From Anaerobaca lacustris (GTDB lineage: Bacteria; Planctomycetota; Phycisphaerae; Sedimentisphaerales; Anaerobacaceae), in the NCBI RefSeq assembly GCF_030012215.1, contig NZ_JASCXX010000007.1:142928-206927 (forward strand): 64,000 bases of DNA. The letters run 5' to 3'. Of the stretch, positions 7,978-16,451 are shown in pieces (within the stretch, counting starts at the first letter, position 1; each line of letters opens with the position of its first letter). Below the pieces are notes generated by a model. That model saw only the letters and a list, made by a program, of their open reading frames with translations, was not told the origin of the DNA and ran no database searches. The position numbers were made by a program, and so were the translations under genes.

Positions 7978-9492
7978 TCAGTCTTCGCATCGTCGCCCGA
8001 CGACCTGCCACAGGGGGCCGACCTGGCGAAGGTTGTACCGGCCGAGCACGAACGGCGGCGCATAGCCCGGCTGGTCTGAAGTCACATAGATCGGACGGCA
8101 TGCGAGGAGTCGCTCGAACAACTCCGCATCGTACGGCGGCGCCCCCCTGCTGCTGACGATCCCCGTGACGATCTTCACGTCGGTCCGGCGGCCCTCGACC
8201 TCCTGGACCAGCAGGAGCGGAGCCACCGTGGTGGTATCGGCGTAGATCACCGCATCGGGCCCCGCGGCGTCCAGCGCATCGCGTGCGAAACGCTCGGCCC
8301 CGGTCTCGCCCGTCTTCCAGGGCTGGAGAAAGTACGCATAATCGTCGCGATAGGCGATGTCGGCCCGCGTCCCGATCCCAAGGTCCATGCGCCGGGCGAT
8401 GGTCGGAGCGATGACGTAAACCGCCACCGGCAAGAAGGTCGCGCCGATGATGACGGCCGCAACCACACGGTGCGGCAGCCGCTCGTGGACGAGCTGGACC
8501 CCCAGGCCCGCAAGAACGCAGACAACGGCATAGAACGGGATGAAGAAGGCATAACGGTCCGCGACGGTGTAACGAAACGCGAAGAGAAAGAACAGCACCA
8601 GCGAAGCAACCAGAACACAACGGAAAGCCGAGACGGTCCGCATCCTCAGCAGCGCAACGCCGCCGCCGACACACAGCAGCAGGTTCGGGGTCGGGAAGTT
8701 CAGCACCACGAACAGGAAGTTCTCCTTGGCGATCGTCCAGGACACGGCGGTGTTGAGCACGTCCGCCTGCCACCGATCTCCAAAAGCGGCCGACGCGAGT
8801 GTTGCGAGAACCTCGCCGCTGTGGAGCATCCGGCGGACGATCAGGTATTCATAGGGCAGCGCGCCGACGATCCACAGCAGTGCAACGAGCCCGACGTCCA
8901 CGAGGCGAAGCCTGCCCTTGACGACCAGCACGACCAGGAGCGCGGCGTAGCAAGCCAGCGGGATGGCCGCCAGCATGTGCACCGCGACCGCCAGGCCGTT
9001 GAGCAGGCCAAGAGCACAGAGATACCGCGTTCGTCCGGTCTTGCTGTATTGCAGCAGCACGATCAGCTCGCCCAGGAACAGCGCCGTCCAGAGCGTGTAG
9101 GTTTCGGCCATGCTCGCGTGCTGCCAGAACGTGTGCGACAGGGCCAGCGTCGCCGCCGCGACCAGCGCCGGCAGCCCCCTGCCGACCCAGAGCCGCACCA
9201 GCAGATACAGGTTCGCCACGGCCACAGCCCCCGCCAGCGCTGAGACGAGATTGACCCGATACGCGAACGAACCGAACGGAATGAGCTTGCCTGGGATCGC
9301 GGCGAGATAGAACAGCGGATGAGAAAGCGCCAGTCCGAGGAAGCCCTCGACGTCGTTGTGCCAGACGCGAAGCTGAATCAGACCGCTGTCCTGCCACAAT
9401 GCCCCCGGCGCGCAACTGATCCCATACAGGGCCCCTGCCGCACACAAGACGGCAAGATAGGTGAACACTGTGCGCGTGGTTGTCTTCGACAT
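7978..9492 (-). CDS. DUF2723 membrane glycosyltransferase-like protein
   Basis: 504 residues with a GT-C layout. There is an N-terminal helix (FTYLAVLCAAGALYGISC), then an extracytoplasmic loop carrying the acidic WQDSGLIQLRVWHNDVEG segment characteristic of DUF2723/TMEM260 proteins. Roughly ten more helices follow, then a soluble C-terminal domain of about 130 residues (from about DLGIGTRADIAYRDDYAYFL). The Asp in the first loop is where GT-C enzymes bind the lipid-phosphate sugar. Human TMEM260 is a protein O-mannosyltransferase; bacterial members are uncharacterised. It may glycosylate surface protein or glycan using a polyprenyl-phosphate sugar. It is followed by the methyltransferase gene after 20 bases. 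Confidence 0.78.
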   Translation of the reverse strand: MSKTTTRTVFTYLAVLCAAGALYGISCAPGALWQDSGLIQLRVWHNDVEGFLGLALSHPLFYLAAIPGKLIPFGSFAYRVNLVSALAGAVAVANLYLLVRLWVGRGLPALVAAATLALSHTFWQHASMAETYTLWTALFLGELIVLLQYSKTGRTRYLCALGLLNGLAVAVHMLAAIPLACYAALLVVLVVKGRLRLVDVGLVALLWIVGALPYEYLIVRRMLHSGEVLATLASAAFGDRWQADVLNTAVSWTIAKENFLFVVLNFPTPNLLLCVGGGVALLRMRTVSAFRCVLVASLVLFFLFAFRYTVADRYAFFIPFYAVVCVLAGLGVQLVHERLPHRVVAAVIIGATFLPVAVYVIAPTIARRMDLGIGTRADIAYRDDYAYFLQPWKTGETGAERFARDALDAAGPDAVIYADTTTVAPLLLVQEVEGRRTDVKIVTGIVSSRGAPPYDAELFERLLACRPIYVTSDQPGYAPPFVLGRYNLRQVGPLWQVVGRRCED

Positions 9493-9520
9493 GAAAGTGA
9501 TCTGTGAAATGCCTGGCCCG

Positions 9521-12500
9521 TCAACTGACGGTGACGACCAGCCCTTCGTGACTGACGCTGTAGTCGAAGAAGCGGGCCCGCTCGTTCGGCGGCTCGGCCT
9601 CCAGCATGTGGCGAACGGTCTCTGCGTCCTGTCGTGACTTGCAGACCATCAGAAGGAAACCGCCCCCGCCGGCGCCGAGGAGTTTGGCCCCGTGCATGTG
9701 CGGTCGGACGCGTGCGAGCAAAGCCTCGATCTCGTCGTTGCTGCTGTTCGGGTCCAACTGCTTGTTGAGCTGCCACGCCGTATCGACGAGGCGTCCAAAC
9801 CGCGCGGCGTCCTTGCGAATGAACGCGTCCATCACCTCGCGCGCCGTCTGTCCGATGTGTGCCAGCGTCGCCATCGTCGCCCGATCGCGATTCAGGTACC
9901 GCCCCACCACCTGCTGGAGGATGTTCTTGGCGAGCCGTGTGATCCCCGTGTAGTACAGCAGCGTCGACTGATGGTTGAACATCGGGTCTATAATATCCGC
10001 TGGCACGTAATGGATGTGGGCGTCCGGGACCATGCCGGGCTGGGCCACGATCATCTTGACGCCGTCGACCACCCCGCCGATCTGGTCCTGCCAGCCGCCG
10101 CCGGTGGTCAGGGCCTGTTCGAGCCGGAGCACCTGATGGAACAGCTCCCGCTGCGAGAGATCCTTGCCGATGACCCGTGCGAGCGCTGCGCTGATTACGG
10201 CGCCCATGATGCTCGATGTGCCCAGGCCGCTTCCCTTGGGGATCGCGGCCAGCGTCGTCAGCTCGATCCCGCCCCCGAAGGCATCGAGTGCCTTCTTCAG
10301 CGAGACGGCCTTCGATCGACCGCCCTGCCGAGGCGACAGTCCCGACAACACCAGAGCCGCCTTGGCCAGCGCGAAGCTGCCGGTGGCCTTTCGATAGTCC
10401 AGCAGGTCCTCGAACCGCTGAATTTCGATGCGGACGCCCAGGTCGATCGAACCGATCCGGATCACCGGCTCGTCGATCACTCGCACATACGCCTGGATCG
10501 GCGGCTGGCCGTTCAGATTGACCGCGGCGTTCACCACGCAGCCGCCTCGTTCGAGTGCGTATGGCGGCGTGTCCGTCCAGCCACCACCGACGTCGAGTCG
10601 CGCCGGGGCCCGGGCCCAGACGATTTCATCGCTCCGCAGCACGCTGCGAGGTGACGTCGTCTCGACGATTCCACTGCCCACGATCGACCGCTCCAGCGCC
10701 TCGAAGGCCGCCTGCTGCGCCCGATGCGACCACTGCTTGAGCGTGATGTCACGCTGGGGAAGCAGACCCAGCGATCTCAGCCACTCGCACTGGGCCCGCG
10801 TCAGTCCGTCTTCGACGTTGCCCAGGACCGGGTCGGCGGGTGTCTCCGTGTCCGCATGAAGGGCCGTCAGGGCCGTCCCAAGGGTATGCAGGATTCGCGG
10901 ACCGACCAGCGAGGCCATGCCGCGATCTTCCCGGCTGTCATAATAGCGATGTGCTTCCGTCAGAATACCTGCAATCGATGCGGACGCGTCGGTTCCGTCG
11001 CCGAGCACATGCGCCAGTTCCTGCGAAGAGAAGCCGCTGTCCGGTCGAAACACCTGTCGCCACGATGCACGAATGTGCTGCGCCCTGATCCGGCTGCGGC
11101 GGCGGTGAAACGCGACATGATCGGCCAGGGCGAGAATCTGCTCGAAGCTGTACCGGTCGGCCGTTCGCCAGGCGTTGCGCTGTTCCTCGGACGCGGCGTT
11201 TGGCTCGAACATCCAGAGCCAACGGTGGTAGTCGCCATGTGCCTTTACGGCGGGAAACAGGCGGGCATTCCAGATGCTCCGGTCCTTCTTCGCGGTGCGG
11301 CGATCCCAGACGTCCTGCGGCGCGGCGCCGACGTCCGCAAGCCAGACGAGAAGGTCCTTGCCACAGAACACCGCGCCTTGCCCCGCGGGTTCCTTGAATG
11401 CGTCGTCGATCCCATAGCAGCGAACGAACCAGATGTAGCCCGCGTCGCGGCTGCGTCCTTCGATCACATCGACGCACGCTCCGGCCGGAAGGACCAGCGG
11501 CTGGTCGATATCGGCGCCGACCACGACGTTGCTGCCTCCCAGCGTCAACGACGAGGCGATCCGGCATCCCTCCACCCAGCCTCCGGTCCCCTGCACCGTC
11601 GCCGACGGCGCAACCTCATTGTTGATGTCGAGATACGTCTGAAGAAACGAAATGCCCCGATCTTCCTGGAGCAGCCGCGTTCCGTTGGTGAGGATCGCCC
11701 TGCTGCTTCCGAAGTCGAGGAAGTCGCAATGCTTGAGCAACTGCACGCTGAACGGCGTATCGGAGAGCAGCCCGAACAGCTCGGTCAGCATCGCGTCCGA
11801 CCACTTCGAGCCGCTGCCCCGCGCCGACTTGATGTAGCTCGCCAGACGGCCGTGCGTACCCATCGTGCAGCAGACCTCGCGGTAGAAATCGAGCCCGCGC
11901 TCGAGCACGGCTTTGCCTCGCCGGCCCGCGAGAGCCGCCCCGCCGGCGCTGTTGGGACGAGCGCCGAACACCTGCAGCAACCGAACGGCCGTGGCGGCGT
12001 CGAAGTGCATCACCCCGATATCGAGGCACGTCTGGCCGTACGCGTTGATCGCACCGTGCGCCCTCTGCTCGGAGATCGAAGGTTTCTGCAAATACAGCCT
12101 GACCGCATCGTCCGATCCCTGGCAGAACACCCCGTGCCGGCTCGCTTGCTCCGGGTTGGCGTAGCACGCCAGGGCCGTGATCCCCTGCCGGGTCAGACGG
12201 ATATCCGAAGGATCGAACCGCAGCAGAACGTCGCCCGAAGCGATCACGACTTGCCCCTGCCCTTGCGTCGGTTCCGGCAACGCAAGATACGTCGGCAACT
12301 GCCGATCGAACAGACTCAGGCACACCGCACTGTCATTCTCGCCCGGAACGGGAATGAAGATCTTCCCGCACGGGCCATACGCCGGAAGACGCCGCGAATC
12401 CCCGCCGGCGTGGACGACCAGAATACGCATCCCGCTCAACGTCTCCAGCCAAAGAGGCGGGCCCGACTTTGCCATCTGGCGCCCGAGCCGCCTTTGCAGG

Positions 12501-12700
12501 ACTTCCAGAAGGCAGAAAAGCGTGCTGCCGCCGCTGCCGACCCGCTTGCCGCCGGGATCGGCGACGACGATGGTCTCACAAACGCTGCTGAGAAGACCGA
12601 GTTCCCGCCGTACGGCCAACTGTGCTTCGTAGGCCGTCGCTTGTGCCTCATTCGAGGCGGTAACGATCAGGTAGTCCCAGGAACGACTGCCCAACTGCAT
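9521..12700 (-). CDS. fkp: bifunctional L-fucokinase / L-fucose-1-phosphate guanylyltransferase
   Basis: 1059 residues, somewhat longer than the ~950-residue Bacteroides Fkp. The N-terminal half is a fucose pyrophosphorylase domain with HAGGDSRRLPAYGPCGKIF near residue 100, the nucleotide-binding loop. The C-terminal part (about 690-1059) is a GHMP kinase. It has the substrate motif RLDVGGGWTDTPPYALERGG near residue 708, the ATP loop IPKGSGLGTSSIMGA near 820 and the C-terminal LGAGGGGFLLMVCK near 1006. Known Fkp enzymes salvage free L-fucose to GDP-fucose. In this operon the product would supply fucose to the glycosyltransferases. It is possible that the real substrate is another 6-deoxy or heptose sugar. 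No feature suggests inactivation. Confidence 0.85.
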   Translation of the reverse strand: MQLGSRSWDYLIVTASNEAQATAYEAQLAVRRELGLLSSVCETIVVADPGGKRVGSGGSTLFCLLEVLQRRLGRQMAKSGPPLWLETLSGMRILVVHAGGDSRRLPAYGPCGKIFIPVPGENDSAVCLSLFDRQLPTYLALPEPTQGQGQVVIASGDVLLRFDPSDIRLTRQGITALACYANPEQASRHGVFCQGSDDAVRLYLQKPSISEQRAHGAINAYGQTCLDIGVMHFDAATAVRLLQVFGARPNSAGGAALAGRRGKAVLERGLDFYREVCCTMGTHGRLASYIKSARGSGSKWSDAMLTELFGLLSDTPFSVQLLKHCDFLDFGSSRAILTNGTRLLQEDRGISFLQTYLDINNEVAPSATVQGTGGWVEGCRIASSLTLGGSNVVVGADIDQPLVLPAGACVDVIEGRSRDAGYIWFVRCYGIDDAFKEPAGQGAVFCGKDLLVWLADVGAAPQDVWDRRTAKKDRSIWNARLFPAVKAHGDYHRWLWMFEPNAASEEQRNAWRTADRYSFEQILALADHVAFHRRRSRIRAQHIRASWRQVFRPDSGFSSQELAHVLGDGTDASASIAGILTEAHRYYDSREDRGMASLVGPRILHTLGTALTALHADTETPADPVLGNVEDGLTRAQCEWLRSLGLLPQRDITLKQWSHRAQQAAFEALERSIVGSGIVETTSPRSVLRSDEIVWARAPARLDVGGGWTDTPPYALERGGCVVNAAVNLNGQPPIQAYVRVIDEPVIRIGSIDLGVRIEIQRFEDLLDYRKATGSFALAKAALVLSGLSPRQGGRSKAVSLKKALDAFGGGIELTTLAAIPKGSGLGTSSIMGAVISAALARVIGKDLSQRELFHQVLRLEQALTTGGGWQDQIGGVVDGVKMIVAQPGMVPDAHIHYVPADIIDPMFNHQSTLLYYTGITRLAKNILQQVVGRYLNRDRATMATLAHIGQTAREVMDAFIRKDAARFGRLVDTAWQLNKQLDPNSSNDEIEALLARVRPHMHGAKLLGAGGGGFLLMVCKSRQDAETVRHMLEAEPPNERARFFDYSVSHEGLVVTVS

Positions 12701-12721
12701 CGCAATCTGTCCTCCTATAAG

Positions 12722-13696
12722 CTATTCGGTGCCCGCATGACGGCGGTGCTCGGCGATAATGAACCGCAGGGTTTGCTCCAGGTTCGTTTTCGGTGTCCAG
12801 CCGATCGTGTTGCGGATCCGTTCCGTGCAAGGAACGCGCCGCATCATGTCCTCGATGGGCCGCCCGTAGGCGACTTCATAGGGCACGAACTCCTGGACGC
12901 TGCGGCTGCCCGTCAGTTCGGTCACCCTGTCGGCCAGTTGCTTGATGCTCACCTCTTCCGACGAGCCCACGTTGAAAATCTGCCCTACCGCCCTGTCGCA
13001 CTGCATCAGGCCGACGATTGCGTCGACGACGTCTTGCACGTAGCAGAAACAGCGGCTCTGCGCGCCTGTCCCATAGATACAGATCGGCTCATCCGTGAGC
13101 GCCCACTGCACGAATCGAGGCACCACCATTCCATACCGCCCGGTTTGCCTCGGGCCGATCGTATTGAAAAAGCGGGCGATGACCACGTCGAGGCCGTACT
13201 GCTGATAGTACGCTTGGCCCAGGAACTCATCGACCGCCTTGCTGCACGCATACGACCACCGCGAAAGGCTCGTGCTTCCCAGTACGATGTCGTCCTCCTC
13301 GCGGAATGGGATGCTCTCGCTCTTGCCGTAGACCTCGCTGGTCGAGGCGATCAGGATCCGTCGGCCGAATTTGTTGGCGATCGCCAGGACCGTCTCCGTC
13401 CCGCCGATATTTGTCTCGATCGTACGCACGGGATCGTCGGCGATCAGTTGGACGCCGACGGCAGCCGCCAGATGGAAGATCGTATCGCATTCGGCCGCGA
13501 GCAACTGAACCAGCGACGTGTCGCGGATGTCCCCGCGAACGAACTGGAACCTCGCGTCCCCGCGCAACCCCTGAATGTTCTCGAGCCGACCCGTACTGAG
13601 GTTGTCGAGGATCACCACTTCTCCCCCGTCGCTCAGCAGGCGCTCGGCCAGGTGCGAGCCGATGAAGCCCGCGCCGCCCGTAATCAAAGCCTTCAT
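12722..13696 (-). CDS. NAD-dependent epimerase/dehydratase (extended SDR, sugar nucleotide)
   Basis: 324 residues, a complete extended short-chain dehydrogenase. The N-terminus has the NAD-binding ALITGGAGFIGSHLAERLL; DNLSTGR and GDIRD follow. The catalytic elements are ASTSEVYG and Y-A-C-S-K, matching the S/T...YxxxK catalytic set. The YVQDVVDAIV and FNVGSSEEVSIKQLA segments resemble UDP-glucuronate decarboxylases and UDP-glucose 4-epimerases. It provides a sugar nucleotide for the polysaccharide. It is the first gene of the minus-strand operon and precedes fkp by 21 bases. The exact reaction (C4 epimerisation versus decarboxylation) is not resolved. Confidence 0.87.
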   Translation of the reverse strand: MKALITGGAGFIGSHLAERLLSDGGEVVILDNLSTGRLENIQGLRGDARFQFVRGDIRDTSLVQLLAAECDTIFHLAAAVGVQLIADDPVRTIETNIGGTETVLAIANKFGRRILIASTSEVYGKSESIPFREEDDIVLGSTSLSRWSYACSKAVDEFLGQAYYQQYGLDVVIARFFNTIGPRQTGRYGMVVPRFVQWALTDEPICIYGTGAQSRCFCYVQDVVDAIVGLMQCDRAVGQIFNVGSSEEVSIKQLADRVTELTGSRSVQEFVPYEVAYGRPIEDMMRRVPCTERIRNTIGWTPKTNLEQTLRFIIAEHRRHAGTE

Positions 13697-14304
13697 GGAT
13701 CCGCCGCCCTCATAGATCTGACCTTTCGAGAAATCGTCACCGCATCACGTTACCCGAATCTCGGCTCTGGGACAAGTGTTAGCTTTAGCGGACTCCGTCC
13801 CCGTCGGCTGCACAAAGTCGCGCGACCGCGATCCACGGGACGCTTGGCGCGCCCGTCCGGAACACATGATTCCCTCATGCCTAAGTATCGGAATGGAAAG
13901 AACATAGCTTTAGTCAAACCCGCCGCCGCCGTGCTTTTGCGGCAGTGTCGCCGCCGTGTCGGACGATACATCGCTGAGATAGCCCAGCAGTTCAATGTGC
14001 TCGTGCATTATCGGGCCGGGCGTGCTGGCCGTCACAACAGCGACGCGCCAATCGTGTGGGACTGGAACATGGCTCGCAGTATTGTGACGGACGGTGTGTT
14101 TATTGACTCTGTTCCAGGTGCTGTACCGGCACGTCATGTGGTCTTCATTCGCGGCCTTCCCTGGGGAAAGCGGCTCAAGTGACGTCCGAGCCGCGCCGAT
14201 AGGACAAGCGTGTGCCTGTGACGCGAACGAACCGCCGAGATATCGCTCGCAGCGGCACCGCCGGCCAGAAACACAGGAGTTACCGATCCAGAGGACAAGG
14301 CAAG
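13697..14304. other. intergenic region between divergent polysaccharide operon and dgkA
   Basis: About 600 bases with no convincing gene. It must contain the minus-strand promoter of the polysaccharide operon and the plus-strand promoter of the kinase, but no clear -35/-10 pair was recognised. A minus-strand frame at 13910-14137 (75 codons, starting MTCRYSTWNRVNK and ending in GGGGFD) has a weak ribosome site and no recognised relative; it could be a small gene but is not called. Confidence 0.6.
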
Positions 14305-14736
14305 ATGGACCAGACTCAACATGCCAGCGAGGTAATGCGTCACCTCTCGTTGGGCCTTGATGACCCCCGGCCCCTGACTCTGTCTGCACGCATCGAAAGC
14401 TTTCGCTGTGCAGCGCGGGGTGTTCGGTTGATGTTGCGGTCACAGCACAACGCCTGGCTGCATGCCGTGGCATCCTGCGGCGTTCTCATCGTGGGTGGCT
14501 TGTGCGTGCTCAGCGGGGCCGAGTGGTGCTGGATCGTGCTGGCAATCATGTCCGTCTGGACGGCCGAGGCGCTGAACACCGCCCTCGAGTTTCTCGCGGA
14601 TGTGGCCTCACCGGAGTTTCACCCGCTTGTCGGGTACGCCAAGGACGTGGCGGCGGGGGGGGTCCTCATTTCTGCCCTTGGCTCGGCGATCATCGGAATC
14701 CTTGTTCTTGGACCCCACATCCTCGCCATGCTCTGA
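14305..14736 (+). CDS. dgkA: diacylglycerol kinase family (DgkA / undecaprenol kinase)
   Basis: About 143 residues. The start at ATG 14305 follows AAGG with proper spacing; the longer frame from 14212 begins with basic filler. The core has ESFRCAARGVRLMLRSQHNAW, the active-site helix EALNTALEFLAD, and the family signature GYAKDVAAGGVLISALGSAI, in which Glu, Asn and the KD-AA-V motif are preserved. Three membrane helices are visible, as in the trimeric family. In Gram-positives and many others such proteins phosphorylate undecaprenol, recycling the carrier used for polysaccharide and peptidoglycan; in enterobacteria diacylglycerol. Location next to a polysaccharide operon favours a lipid-carrier role, but this is inference. 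Confidence 0.88.
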   Translation: MDQTQHASEVMRHLSLGLDDPRPLTLSARIESFRCAARGVRLMLRSQHNAWLHAVASCGVLIVGGLCVLSGAEWCWIVLAIMSVWTAEALNTALEFLADVASPEFHPLVGYAKDVAAGGVLISALGSAIIGILVLGPHILAML

Positions 14737-14762
14737 ACACACCAGATCGGGCGTCCTATAAT
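14734..14762 (+). promoter_or_regulatory. sigma70-type promoter candidate
   Basis: A perfect -10 TATAAT at 14757-14762 with a weak -35 (TGAACA-like, 14734-14739) and a 17-base spacer. It points toward the parS/parB interval, giving either a ~580-base parB leader or a separate short RNA. Confidence 0.45.
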
Positions 14763-14920
14763 ACCGGGCTCCATAGTGCCAGAGAGACGTCAGTCGTCTG
14801 CCTGAGCACCCGTCAATGCACGTAGCCGCCGATTCTCACCCATGGCACGCCAATCAAGAGGATCGCTTTACGTGCCTCTGGTTCGAGGGTTCCCTGACGG
14901 CGGTGGGTGCGGTGCGGCAT

Positions 14921-14936
14921 TGTTCCACGTGAAACA
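14921..14936 (+). promoter_or_regulatory. parS: parS centromere-like site 1
   Basis: TGTTCCACGTGAAACA, an exact match to the bacterial chromosomal parS consensus (16-bp inverted repeat around CACGTG). It lies 416 bases before parB, so the local ParB is the expected binder. Known function: nucleation of ParB sliding clamps for origin segregation. Confidence 0.93.
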
Positions 14937-15191
14937 CCCCACGGCAAGGCAGGGGGCATCCTATCCCAGATTGCGCGGACAGCCGACGCAAGAACTGCCT
15001 TGGCCACGCAGCTTGCCGAGGGCAAGCAGAGCAACGAGCAGGCGGTGCCCCATAGCAGTCAGAATTGCGGTTGCACCCCCCGCCGAGCCTGGGCAGCTCT
15101 CTCTATTGGTTCGGCCGCCGCGCCGGCAGGCGGGGGCTCGCGGCGGCATACAAGGATGTCCAAGGGGCCGTCCGTTCGAGAGTGGGCTCGT

Positions 15192-15207
15192 TGTTTCACG
15201 TGGAACA
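15192..15207 (-). promoter_or_regulatory. parS: parS centromere-like site 2 (inverted orientation)
   Basis: TGTTTCACGTGGAACA, the exact reverse complement of site 1, 255 bases further on and 144 bases before the parB start. Two perfect sites in one intergenic space make chance occurrence very unlikely. Confidence 0.93.
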
Positions 15208-15351
15208 AGCGGACGTGCACCGGGACTTGTTCCTCAAAAAGTGCACGCGCAAGCAAAGAATCTCCGAAATACGGCTTGAGGGCCGTATCGAGGGGAACTA
15301 CAATCAGCCCTCGTTTTCGCAGAGCCTCGGGCAGAGCAAAGGAGCATTCGG

Positions 15352-16302
15352 ATGACGAACGGAAAAGGCGAGAAACCTCGACATCTCGGCAGGGGCCTTC
15401 AATCCCTGCTTGGCCCTCTGGCGGGCTTCGATGTTCCCGATACGGCTGGCGTCGACGAGACGCAGGCGGCACACAGCTTCCCGCCGGACGAGGAACGCGA
15501 TGCCTCGCTCCGGGAACTGCCCCTCGATGCCATCGGGCCGAATCCTTACCAGGCGAGAACCGTTTGGAATGAGGAGGATCTGCTCGAACTGACGGAGTCG
15601 ATCCGCGCCAACGGTATCATTCAGCCGATTGTGGTCCGTCCGTTTCAGGGCCGCTACCAGATCATCGCAGGCGAGCGCCGCTTTCGGGCGGCGCAAATGG
15701 CTGGCTTGGCGGCTCTGCCGGCCTTGGTCCGCGAGGTTGGCGAGGAGCAACTCTTCGAATGGTCGCTCGTGGAGAATATCCACAGGCGCGACCTCAATGC
15801 GATCGAGCGGGCGAAGGCGTATCAGCGGTACCTCAATGCGTTTTCCCTGACCCAGGCCGAGGCGGCGGAGCGGCTGGGCGAAGACAGGTCTGTGATCGCT
15901 AACCACGTGCGATTGCTTGACTTACCTGAGGATCTGAGGGGTATGCTCGTGGATGGAAGGCTGTCGATGGGCCACGCCAGAGCGATCCTCGGGCTTCCTA
16001 CGGATGAGCTGAGGCGTAAACTTGCGAACCGGGCGATGGCCGGGCGGCTGAGCGTGCGCGATGTGGAGCGGCTTGTTCGCAAGCACGTTGCCGATTCCGG
16101 GGGGCAGAAGGCCGGGGCCCGCGCGAAACCGACGCATATCCTCGATCTCGAGGACAGGCTCAAACGGCAGCTTGGGACCCGCGTCGCCATTCAGACCGCC
16201 CGCAACGGTCAGCGGGGGAGAATCGTCATCGAGTTCGATTCAATTGACGATTTCGGACGGATCGCGGAGACGCTCGGCCTGGGCTGCACGGAAGAGGTAT
16301 AG
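15352..16302 (+). CDS. parB: chromosome-partitioning protein ParB
   Basis: 316 residues. ATG 15352 is fixed by AAAGGAG 8 bases upstream. The N-terminus LGRGLQSLLGPL is the ParA-interacting tail typical of ParB. The CTPase/ParB-N domain shows IGPNPYQAR, GIIQPIVVRP, AGERRFRAAQ and ENIHRRDLN, which hold the CTP-binding GERR and EN.HR boxes. A central helix-turn-helix (LTQAEAAERLGEDRSVIANHVRLL) recognises parS. The C-terminal DLEDRLKRQLGTRVAIQ region is the dimerisation domain. ParB loads at parS as a CTP-gated clamp. Two parS sites lie immediately upstream, but no parA gene is adjacent, which is unusual. Confidence 0.95.
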   Translation: MTNGKGEKPRHLGRGLQSLLGPLAGFDVPDTAGVDETQAAHSFPPDEERDASLRELPLDAIGPNPYQARTVWNEEDLLELTESIRANGIIQPIVVRPFQGRYQIIAGERRFRAAQMAGLAALPALVREVGEEQLFEWSLVENIHRRDLNAIERAKAYQRYLNAFSLTQAEAAERLGEDRSVIANHVRLLDLPEDLRGMLVDGRLSMGHARAILGLPTDELRRKLANRAMAGRLSVRDVERLVRKHVADSGGQKAGARAKPTHILDLEDRLKRQLGTRVAIQTARNGQRGRIVIEFDSIDDFGRIAETLGLGCTEEV

Positions 16303-16326
16303 TGAGCCCCGATAAAAAAGGCGACA

Positions 16327-16349
16327 GAAAGGCCGTGAGAAGGCCTTTC
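16327..16349 (+). terminator. hairpin after parB, weak terminator
   Basis: Stem GAAAGGCC / GGCCTTTC with a 7-base loop, 25 bases after the parB stop. The following sequence is only partly T-rich (GTCCTGCGTTT), so termination may be weak or factor-dependent. Confidence 0.45.
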
Positions 16350-16362
16350 GTCCTGCGTTTCG

Positions 16363-16371
16363 TGTTATAAT
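16363..16371 (+). promoter_or_regulatory. extended -10 promoter for the ankyrin gene
   Basis: TGTTATAAT, a TGn-extended perfect -10 about 80 bases before the GTG start at 16452. No good -35 is visible, as usual for extended -10 promoters. Confidence 0.5.
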
Positions 16372-16451
16372 AGGTAGCGTGTCCGGGCCGGTTGGTATCC
16401 GGCCAGGGGGCCGAACGTCGAATGAGATGTGCATTTGAAAAGGGGTCTGCC

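Larger units (their letters stand above)
14737..15351. other. non-coding interval with two parS sites and a promoter, upstream of parB
   Basis: About 600 bases with no supportable open reading frame; the long plus-strand frame starting at 14907 is Arg/Ser filler out of phase with parB. It holds the two parS sites listed separately and a promoter-like box at 14757. The stretch 14763-14920 is rich in short inverted repeats, for example CCAGAG near 14778 with CTCTGG near 14876, so it may be a structured leader or an RNA gene; no known RNA family was recognised. No parA lies here. Confidence 0.6.

Noticed and set aside
13910..14137. 75-codon minus-strand small ORF
   Set aside because: Weak ribosome site and no recognisable relative; left as a remark in the intergenic entry.
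10724..14182. 1152-codon plus-strand open frame antisense to fkp and the epimerase
   Set aside because: It is the mirror of two well-recognised genes in GC-rich DNA; the translation is Arg/Gly/Ala filler without any domain.
14907..15572. Possible decayed parA before parB
   Set aside because: No P-loop (KGGxGKTT-like) or other ParA motif in any frame of 14740-15351, and the frame runs out of phase through parB.
16422..16451. Upstream ATG for the ankyrin protein
   Set aside because: It would add ten residues before the signal peptide, and the GTG at 16452 has the better ribosome site.
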